Shown here one piece after another: positions 8,217 to 13,875 of a DNA stretch of 13,875 nucleotides; position 1 is the first letter of the stretch; every line of letters starts with the position of its first letter. The notes beneath the pieces were generated by a model. The model did not search any database. It was not told where the DNA came from and saw nothing but the letters and a program-made list of their open reading frames with translations. Origin of the DNA: Bacteroidales bacterium Bact_07 (lineage in GTDB: Bacteria > Bacteroidota > Bacteroidia > Bacteroidales > Tenuifilaceae); assembly GCA_001603415.1 (NCBI GenBank), contig LUYY01000160.1, positions 1-13,875 of the forward strand, read 5' to 3'. Position numbers and translations under genes: made by a program.

Positions 8217-9554
8217 ATGAAATTCAGAAATTACATTAGGTTATTTGCAGGTGTGTTACTTGTTTCTGTAAGCACTTCAAGTATCGCTCAGTCGTACTTG
8301 GAAAATCCTAAGTATGGGCCCGATGAAGAAACCCGCAAGGAGTGTGCAAAGAACATATCGCTTTACCAAACATTCTACCAGCAGAACAACTATAAGGATG
8401 CTTATAAGCCATGGCAGAATGTTATTAGAATTTGCCCTGCGGCGAGTCTTAACTCCTACATCCGAGGGGTAAAACTTATTAAAACCCGTTACGAGGAGGT
8501 AGCTGATCCCGCTCAAAAGAAAGCACTAGTTGACTCCTTGATGATGATCTACGATTTGCGTATTACCCATTTCGATAAAAAAGGAGCTGTTTTAGGGATG
8601 AAGGCCGAGGATCTTTTTACCCTTGCCCCTGAGCGTTACGAGGAAGCTTTTAACATTGCCAAGGAAGCGATAAGCATTGAGAAAGCAGCAACAAGCCCAT
8701 CGACCCTGTTTGCCTATGTTTCAATTGCAAAGGCAATGTACGACAATAAAAAATTGACCGCCGACCAAGTAATTGAGCTTTACTCTCAGGTTAGCGACTA
8801 TATTGATGCCCAAATTGCTGCTAACCCCAGCGATGATAAAGCAAAGCAGGCAAAGGATGGACTTGACGCTGTTTTTGCCAATATGGGTGTTGCAAACTGC
8901 GATAATGTTATTGCTCTTTTTGAACCCCGTTTTAAGGCAACCCCTGAGGATGTTAACCTCTGCAAAAAGATTCGTTCGTTAATGTCGGCTAACAGGTGTA
9001 CTAGCCACCCGCTTTACCTGAATGCTAGCGTTCAAATCTTCAAGGCTGAGCCCAATGCCGATTTAGCCTTAGATATAGCAAGACTCCAGTACGAAGCTAA
9101 GAATGCCAAGGAGGCAGAAAAATACTACAACGAAGCTATTAACCTTGAATCAGCTGTTGAAAAAAGAGCTAACATTTATTATGAGCTTGCGCTCCTCACC
9201 TTTACTGAGCTGAAAAATCTGCCAAAAGCAAAAGAAATTGCCATGAAGGCAATAGAGGAAAATCCCCAAATGGGTAAGGCCTATAAACTTATTGGCGATA
9301 TTTATGCCAGTGAGCGCAACTGCGGAAACAACGATTTTGAGAAGAAAACCGTTTACTGGGCTGCTGTTGACAAGTATATCAAAGCTAAGCAGGTTGATCC
9401 TGAACTCACCGATGCTATGGACAATCTTATCAGCACCTACAGCCAGTACTATCCTTCAAAAGAGGACATCTTCTTCTACGACCTTAAGGTTGGCGACTCT
9501 TATACCGTTGGATGCTGGATTAATGAACGCACTACTGTAAGGGAAAGAAAGTAG
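8217..9554 (+). CDS. secreted tetratricopeptide-repeat protein, function unknown
   Basis: 445 residues with a Sec signal peptide (about 1-24; core FAGVLLVSVSTSSIA before QS), so periplasmic or outer-membrane associated. Helical repeats of TPR type are clearest at about 280-400: AKEAEKYYNEAINLE, then PKAKEIAMKAIEENPQMGKAYKLIGDIYA, then a unit ending KAKQVDPE. The N-terminal part is also alpha-helical and TPR-like. Seven cysteines (43, 73, 228, 249, 261, 369, 433) are notable for an exported protein and could form disulfides. The C-terminal motif GDSYTVGCWINERTTVR looks like a conserved family tail. It lies 29 bases after the barrel gene and 4 bases before lptC, so the three are very likely co-transcribed. 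Such proteins usually scaffold protein contacts; the partner is unknown. Confidence 0.82.
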   Translation: MKFRNYIRLFAGVLLVSVSTSSIAQSYLENPKYGPDEETRKECAKNISLYQTFYQQNNYKDAYKPWQNVIRICPAASLNSYIRGVKLIKTRYEEVADPAQKKALVDSLMMIYDLRITHFDKKGAVLGMKAEDLFTLAPERYEEAFNIAKEAISIEKAATSPSTLFAYVSIAKAMYDNKKLTADQVIELYSQVSDYIDAQIAANPSDDKAKQAKDGLDAVFANMGVANCDNVIALFEPRFKATPEDVNLCKKIRSLMSANRCTSHPLYLNASVQIFKAEPNADLALDIARLQYEAKNAKEAEKYYNEAINLESAVEKRANIYYELALLTFTELKNLPKAKEIAMKAIEENPQMGKAYKLIGDIYASERNCGNNDFEKKTVYWAAVDKYIKAKQVDPELTDAMDNLISTYSQYYPSKEDIFFYDLKVGDSYTVGCWINERTTVRERK

Positions 9555-9558
9555 AAAA

Positions 9559-10137
9559 ATGAATAGATTAAATACTTTTACAAGTATTGCTATGCATAAA
9601 GTAGTCCTCACCCTGGTGGGGGCTACTTCTTTATTTTTTGTCTCGTGCAAGGGTGACTCTGAGGCCATTGTTTACCTTTCCGATATCAAAACCACACCGG
9701 GAGTTACTGCATATAACTCTGAGGTGGTTTATACCGAAGAGGGTAAAGTGGTTTTAAAAGTGATTGCCCCCGAAACGGTTTACTACCAGTTTGCCGATGA
9801 GCCCTACACCGAATTTACCAAAGGGATAACCGTTTACACTTACGACAATGAGTTAAAGCAAGAGTCGAGCCTTACCGCCAACTATGCCATATACTATGAA
9901 AAGAAATCGCTGTGGCAGGCAAAAAACAATGTGGTGGCTAAAAATAGAAAAGGCGAGCAGCTATATACCGAAGAGCTTTACTGGGATCAGAATAAGCGCA
10001 TCATTTATACCAATGTCAATGTTAAGATTAATAGTGTTAGCGGGATTATTTACGGCAAAGGGCTTATTGCCGATGAGAATTTTGAAAACTGGGAAGTTAA
10101 AGAGCCTTACGATGGCGAATTTGAGGTAGATCGATAG
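9559..10137 (+). CDS. lptC: LPS export protein LptC, lipoprotein form
   Basis: LptC receives lipopolysaccharide from the LptB2FG ABC transporter at the inner membrane and passes it to LptA. Here it is 192 residues (E. coli LptC 191), with a single OstA/LptC-type beta-jellyroll: VTAYNSEVVYTEEGKVVLKVIAPETVYY, then FTKGITVYTYD, LTANYAIYYEKKSLWQAKNNV and ELYWDQNKRIIYT, ending in GKGLIADENFENWEVKEP, typical of LptC C-termini. The N-terminus reads as a signal peptide with a lipobox-like FVSC (Cys30), implying a lipid anchor where E. coli LptC has a transmembrane helix. An internal ATG at 9592 would give a more standard 18-residue signal peptide and is a credible alternative start. It lies four bases after the TPR gene and is the last gene before a terminator. 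Confidence 0.85.
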   Translation: MNRLNTFTSIAMHKVVLTLVGATSLFFVSCKGDSEAIVYLSDIKTTPGVTAYNSEVVYTEEGKVVLKVIAPETVYYQFADEPYTEFTKGITVYTYDNELKQESSLTANYAIYYEKKSLWQAKNNVVAKNRKGEQLYTEELYWDQNKRIIYTNVNVKINSVSGIIYGKGLIADENFENWEVKEPYDGEFEVDR

Positions 10138-10157
10138 AATATATTTTTTATAGTAGC

Positions 10158-10189
10158 AAAGGGTTGTATTGATTTACAATCCTTTTTTT
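10158..10189 (+). terminator. rho-independent terminator after lptC
   Basis: An 11-bp stem (10158-10168 pairing with 10175-10185, one G-T pair) has the 6-base loop TTGATT. The right arm runs into T's ending at 10189. It starts 21 bases after the lptC stop and marks the end of the mfd-to-lptC run. Confidence 0.65.
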
Positions 10190-10198
10190 GTACCTTTA
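10169..10198 (+). promoter_or_regulatory. candidate promoter for the small membrane protein and CorC genes
   Basis: TTG (10169-10171), a 19-base spacer, then TACCTTTA (10191-10198), one mismatch from TAnnTTTG. Transcription would start near 10204, about 22 bases before the ATG at 10226. The -33 TTG lies in the loop of the preceding terminator. Confidence 0.45.
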
Positions 10199-10225
10199 CC
10201 TTTTGTAAACCATTCAATCTTTTAT

Positions 10226-10417
10226 ATGAATAAGTTGGCTTTCATCCTTGAACTAATTTGGCTTGCCCTTTCGCTATTCTGTTTGGGTTTAGGAATATGG
10301 GCTACATCTAACACGGGATTCAGCAAAAGTTACATGTTTTTTGTTTTGGCTGTAATTGCTCTACTTATGTATTTCCTGCGTAGGAGTAGGCGTAAGCGAA
10401 TGGAGAATCAACAGTAA
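10226..10417 (+). CDS. small two-helix inner-membrane protein, function unknown
   Basis: 63 residues from the ATG at 10226; the frame is open from 10169, but that upstream part overlaps the predicted promoter. There are two hydrophobic segments, about 4-26 (LAFILELIWLALSLFCLGLGI) and 34-49 (MFFVLAVIALLMYFL). A strongly basic tail (RRSRRKRMENQQ) should sit in the cytoplasm, predicting a hairpin with both ends inside. Its TAA is three bases before the next ATG, so it is almost certainly translated with the CorC-type gene. Small membrane proteins of this look occur in Bacteroidota, but I know no assigned function; an accessory role for its neighbour is inference from position only. Confidence 0.78.
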   Translation: MNKLAFILELIWLALSLFCLGLGIWATSNTGFSKSYMFFVLAVIALLMYFLRRSRRKRMENQQ

Positions 10418-10420
10418 GCC

Positions 10421-11674
10421 ATGGGAATGCAGCTATTGGTAATAGCGGTTGCTATTATTTTTTCGGCTTTCTTTTCGGGTGTTGAGATAGCTTTCCTATC
10501 CTCAAATAAGTTACGTTTTGAGTTAGAACGTAAGCATGGTCGGTTAACCTCACGCATACTCGATATCTTTTATCGGAACAAGGAGCAGTTTATAGCCACC
10601 ATGCTGGTGGGGAACAATATCACCCTTGTTGTATATGGGATAGTAGTCGCTAACCTTTTAACCCCATTACTTGGCCCATTGAACCAATTCCCAATGCTGT
10701 TATTGCTTACCCAAACACTCATAGCCACCGTAGTTATCCTGCTTACGGGCGAATTCCTTCCTAAATCTATTTTCCGGCAGTATGCCAATGCTTTACTAAA
10801 CTTTTTTGCTGTACCTATATTTATATTCTACGTTATATTCTATCCTATCAGCAAATTCATAACGTGGGTTTCGTACTGGATTATTCGTTTAGTTTTTCGG
10901 ATGAAGCTCAAAGGAGTGGAGGAACAACGGATTTTCAGCAAGGTCGATTTGGATCATCTTGTGGAGCAAGCTGCCTCGGCAGAAGATAATTCCGAAGAGC
11001 AAGAACTAAAAATATTTCAAAAAGCACTTGATTTTTCAGAGGTAAGAATACGCGATTGTATGATTCCCCGAACCGATATTGAGGCTATTGATGTGGAGGA
11101 ATCTATTGAACAGTTAAAAAAACTTTTTGCCGAAACTATGTATTCTCGCTTACCGGTGTTCCGCGACTCTATCGACAATATAATCGGCTACGTTAACTCA
11201 AAATCGCTTTTCCTTAATCCTAAGTCCATTAAAGACAGCCTAATCGATATCGATTATTTCCCTGAAACCATGAAGGCCAATGAGTTGCTAACGCATTTCA
11301 TTAAAACCCACAAAAGCATTGCAATTGTGGTTGACGAGTTTGGAGGCACTGCCGGATTGGTTACCCTTGAAGATATTATGGAAGAAATTTTTGGGGAGAT
11401 TGACGATGAGCATGATTTAAACGAGCTGGTAGAGAAAAAAATTTCCGACAACGAGTACATACTCTCCGGTCGGGCAGAGGTTTCGCATGTGAATGAGGTT
11501 TACGAGTTAAATATTCCCGAATCGGATGAGTATGAAACAATAGCGGGTTTCATTCTTCACCACCATCAAAGCCTTCCGAAGCCTGGCGATACTGTAAAAA
11601 TCGAAAACTTTGATTTTAAGATCCTTAGGGTGAATAAAACCCGTATCGACTTGGTACGATTAGTTATAACCTAA
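10421..11674 (+). CDS. CNNM/CBS/CorC-domain membrane protein (hemolysin-like, putative Mg/Co transporter)
   Basis: 417 residues in three blocks. A CNNM (DUF21) membrane domain (about 1-185) has FFSGVEIAFLS (18-28), MLVGNNITLVVYG (61-73) and GEFLPKS (110-116). A CBS pair follows: CBS1 about 210-265 (RDCMIPRTDIEAID) and CBS2 about 278-330, ending VVDEFGGTAGLVTLEDIMEEI. A C-terminal CorC_HlyC domain (about 340-417, EYILSGRAEVSHVNEVYEL) closes it. Family members are linked to Mg2+ or Co2+ transport and homeostasis, and the CBS pair usually binds adenine nucleotides; the old 'hemolysin' label is misleading. It resembles GldE of gliding Bacteroidota, but no other gld gene is in view, so I do not use that symbol. 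A second ATG two codons in (10427) is possible. It shares an operon with the small membrane protein upstream. Confidence 0.9.
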   Translation: MGMQLLVIAVAIIFSAFFSGVEIAFLSSNKLRFELERKHGRLTSRILDIFYRNKEQFIATMLVGNNITLVVYGIVVANLLTPLLGPLNQFPMLLLLTQTLIATVVILLTGEFLPKSIFRQYANALLNFFAVPIFIFYVIFYPISKFITWVSYWIIRLVFRMKLKGVEEQRIFSKVDLDHLVEQAASAEDNSEEQELKIFQKALDFSEVRIRDCMIPRTDIEAIDVEESIEQLKKLFAETMYSRLPVFRDSIDNIIGYVNSKSLFLNPKSIKDSLIDIDYFPETMKANELLTHFIKTHKSIAIVVDEFGGTAGLVTLEDIMEEIFGEIDDEHDLNELVEKKISDNEYILSGRAEVSHVNEVYELNIPESDEYETIAGFILHHHQSLPKPGDTVKIENFDFKILRVNKTRIDLVRLVIT

Positions 11675-11686
11675 TGGATTTGTTCC

Positions 11687-11706
11687 TTTTTAACGGTTGT
11701 TAAAAA
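11687..11706. other. A/T-rich hairpin after the CorC-type gene
   Basis: A perfect 8-bp inverted repeat (TTTTTAAC / GTTAAAAA) with loop GGTT, 13 bases after the stop codon. It has no T-run after the stem on either strand and only two G-C-type pairs' worth of stability at most, so it is not a standard terminator. It may be a weak 3'-end structure or chance in A/T-rich DNA. Confidence 0.35.
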
Positions 11707-11723
11707 ATTATCAAACCACTAAA

Positions 11724-11752
11724 TTGCTTATTGTTGAAAATTACTATATTCG
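11724..11752 (+). promoter_or_regulatory. candidate promoter for the PPIase gene
   Basis: TTG (11724-11726), an 18-base spacer, then TATATTCG (11745-11752), one mismatch from TAnnTTTG. Predicted transcription start is near 11758, with a leader of about 36 bases. A second -7-like TACCTTTT at 11773-11780 has no matching upstream TTG. Confidence 0.4.
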
Positions 11753-11794
11753 TGGCTCGAAAATTAATATTGTACCTTTTAAATATACTTGTAG

Positions 11795-13875
11795 ATGGCA
11801 ACACTTGAAAGAATAAGAAACCGTGCAGGCGTGTTGGTTTCTGTAGTTATTGGATTGGCGCTTTTTGCCTTTATACTTGGCGATTTTATTACATCGGGTG
11901 GCGCGTTCTTTAACCGCTCAAAGATGGAAATTGCTGAAATAGCTGGTAGTTCAATTTCTTACGAGGAATATCAGGCTATGGTTAGCGAGAACGAGAACCT
12001 ACAAAAGCTCTTTTCGCAGCAAACAGCCCTGAACGAGCAGCAAATGCTTCAAATTCGCGAACAGGTTTGGCAAGATTTGCTTAGGGCAAACATCCTTCAG
12101 CCTGAGTATAAACGTTTGGGACTTAATATCCACCCCGACGAACTTTTTGATATGGTTCAGGGACGAAACATTCACCCATTCATCAGGCAACAGTTTGGTG
12201 ACCCCCAAACCGGCGAGGTGAACAAAGCCTTCATAACCAATTTCCTTCAGAATATGAATAACGATCCAAGGGCTAAAGCCTACTGGTTATTCATTGAAAA
12301 GGAAATTCAAAAGGATCGTTTGTTCAACAAGTATCTTGCACTTATTCGCAAGGGATTAGGCGTTACTTCGCTTCAAACTAAACGCGCGGTTAACGACAGA
12401 ACCAGCAAGGTGAACTTTGACTATGCTGTAGCATCGTACCAATCGATTTCCGATTCGCTGGTTAAGATTTCCAATAGCGATATAAAGGCATACTACAAAT
12501 CGCACCAGAACGATTACAAGCAAACCGCATCGCGCGATATTGAGTACGTGGTGTTCCCAGTTTTACCTTCGGAAAGCGACGTAAGTGATGCTGAAGCATG
12601 GATCAAAAAGGCTTTACCCGATTTTATTTCCACTTCCGATCCCGCACAGTATGTTACCTTAAATTCCGACTCAAAATTCGATACCAAATACTATAAGGCT
12701 TCGGAATTGCCTGAAAATGTTCGTGCATGGGCCTTCTCAAGTTCCGTTGGAAGCTTCTTGGATGTTTATCGCGATGGCGATAGCTTCAAGGCCTCGAGGT
12801 TGGTTGATGTAAAAATGATGCCCGACAGCGTAAAGGCACGCCACATTCTTATTGGCGTTCGAAGCAAATCGGCAGAGGAAAGAGAAAAGGCTAAAGCTAA
12901 GGCCGATAGCATTATGAATGTTCTAAAACGTGGTGGTAGCTGGGATCAACTTGCAGCTAAATATTCCGATGATCCGGGTTCAAAGGACAAAGGTGGTGAT
13001 CTGGGTTGGTTCCCCGGTGGCATGATGGTACCCGAATTCGATAAGGCATCGTTCAGCAGTAGCAAGGGAGAAATTAAAGTTGTTGAAACCCAGTTCGGAT
13101 TCCATGTCCTTCAGGTTGTTGATAAGGGCAAGGAAGAAAAGAAGGTTCAAATTGCTACCCTTGAGCGCAAAATTGTGCCTAGCACCTACACAACTTCACA
13201 GGTATACAATAAAGCAGCAGCTTTTGCAGGGAATAATCGTAACTACGAGAAATTTGCAGCAGCTGCCGATCAAAATAAATACACCCGCCGTGTAGCAAAC
13301 AATCTTTTGCAGAACGACAGAAGCATTGCCGGCTTGGAACAACCCCGTGAATTAATCCGTTGGGCTTTCCGCGCCAAGAAAGGCGATGTTTCCGATGTGA
13401 TGCAGTTTGGCGATAACTATGTTGTTGCTGCGCTTACTACCATTCGCGACGAAGGAATTGCTCCGCTCAAACAGGTTGCTTCCGATGTAAAGGTTCGTGT
13501 TATTCGTGAAAAGAAAGCAGAACTTCTGATGGATAAGGTTAAGAAAGCCATGAACGGCAAAACCGATATACTTGGTGTTGCACAATCGCTAGGCGTGAAT
13601 GTTGAAAAGGCCGAGAACGTTGCTTTCAGTTCATTGACTATTCCCTATGCCGGATTAGAGCCTGCAGTAATAGGTGTTGCTTCGGTTTCGCCTGAGGGCA
13701 AACTTGCCGGTCCAGTCAAAGGTAATAATGGGGTATTTGTATTAGCCGTTACCTCATCAACTAAGGAGGAAGGCGACGCTAATGCCGAAAAGTACAGAAT
13801 CGCCAATATGTATCAGTCCCGTTCTTACTACGAAGTGTTTGAGGCTCTTAAAAACAATGCAGGCGTTGTTGATAA
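11795..13875 (+). CDS. membrane-anchored peptidyl-prolyl isomerase (PpiD/SurA-like), 3' end outside the window
   Basis: The frame from the ATG at 11795 is open to the right edge: 693 codons plus two bases, with no stop. An N-terminal transmembrane anchor (about 12-31, after basic residues R6, R8, R10) is followed by a SurA_N/PpiD-like chaperone region starting EIAGSSISYEEYQ, with long helices. Next is a parvulin rotamase domain (about 345-445) with both conserved histidines, H350 (ARHILIGV) and H437 (QFGFHVLQ), and the GGDLGWF loop at 400-406. A second, apparently degenerate parvulin-like region (about 470-560) and a helical tail follow, as in PpiD. Such proteins fold outer-membrane proteins in the periplasm, which suits the barrel and LPS genes upstream. 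Family members are about 700 residues, so only a few codons are probably missing. Confidence 0.92.
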   Translation, partial: MATLERIRNRAGVLVSVVIGLALFAFILGDFITSGGAFFNRSKMEIAEIAGSSISYEEYQAMVSENENLQKLFSQQTALNEQQMLQIREQVWQDLLRANILQPEYKRLGLNIHPDELFDMVQGRNIHPFIRQQFGDPQTGEVNKAFITNFLQNMNNDPRAKAYWLFIEKEIQKDRLFNKYLALIRKGLGVTSLQTKRAVNDRTSKVNFDYAVASYQSISDSLVKISNSDIKAYYKSHQNDYKQTASRDIEYVVFPVLPSESDVSDAEAWIKKALPDFISTSDPAQYVTLNSDSKFDTKYYKASELPENVRAWAFSSSVGSFLDVYRDGDSFKASRLVDVKMMPDSVKARHILIGVRSKSAEEREKAKAKADSIMNVLKRGGSWDQLAAKYSDDPGSKDKGGDLGWFPGGMMVPEFDKASFSSSKGEIKVVETQFGFHVLQVVDKGKEEKKVQIATLERKIVPSTYTTSQVYNKAAAFAGNNRNYEKFAAAADQNKYTRRVANNLLQNDRSIAGLEQPRELIRWAFRAKKGDVSDVMQFGDNYVVAALTTIRDEGIAPLKQVASDVKVRVIREKKAELLMDKVKKAMNGKTDILGVAQSLGVNVEKAENVAFSSLTIPYAGLEPAVIGVASVSPEGKLAGPVKGNNGVFVLAVTSSTKEEGDANAEKYRIANMYQSRSYYEVFEALKNNAGVVD

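Noticed and set aside
8277..8516. Minus-strand open frame of 79 codons inside the TPR gene, with hydrophobic segments
   Set aside because: It lies wholly within a well-supported gene and its hydrophobic look comes from antisense reading of helical coding sequence; no promoter supports it.
10421..11674. Calling the CorC-type gene gldE (gliding motility)
   Set aside because: Domain layout is shared with general CorC/hemolysin-family proteins and no gldD or other gld/spr gene is in the window.
1..13875. Defence island, mobile element, CRISPR or biosynthetic cluster
   Set aside because: All substantial genes belong to housekeeping or envelope families, base composition looks even, and no transposase, integrase, direct-repeat array or toxin-antitoxin pair is visible.

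Overview
The window looks like ordinary chromosome from a Bacteroidota bacterium, most likely the order Bacteroidales. This rests on three things: protein family signatures, Bacteroidota-type promoter elements (TTG or TTTG, about 18-22 bases, then TAnnTTTG) in place of sigma70 boxes and strong Shine-Dalgarno sites, and a run of envelope genes (coaX, outer-membrane protein, TPR protein, lptC, CorC-type protein, PPIase) of a kind I recall from this phylum. No tRNA, rRNA, CRISPR array, insertion sequence, phage gene or toxin-antitoxin pair is visible.

Region by region: (1) 1-504 holds tadA on the minus strand, divergent from aspS (591-2342, plus). (2) aspS converges on a 54-residue lipoprotein gene (2416-2580, minus). 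The two share a strong bidirectional hairpin terminator, and the lipoprotein gene has a near-consensus promoter. (3) 2802-10137 is a tightly packed plus-strand run: mfd, coaX, an outer-membrane beta-barrel protein, a secreted TPR protein and an LptC-family lipoprotein. It ends at a hairpin terminator at 10158-10189. (4) A new transcript probably starts just after it. It carries a 63-residue two-helix membrane protein, three bases ahead of a CNNM/CBS/CorC membrane protein. (5) From 11795 a membrane-anchored PpiD/SurA-like peptidyl-prolyl isomerase runs off the right edge.

Functionally the window mixes information processing (tRNA wobble deamination, tRNA-Asp charging, transcription-coupled repair), coenzyme A synthesis and envelope biogenesis (LPS export, outer-membrane protein folding, a putative ion transporter, a predicted barrel and a TPR protein of unknown role). 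I found no convincing new system. The best leads are the uncharacterised barrel/TPR pair beside lptC, the small membrane protein paired with the CorC-type gene, the compact lipoprotein gene, and a likely wrong start codon for mfd.
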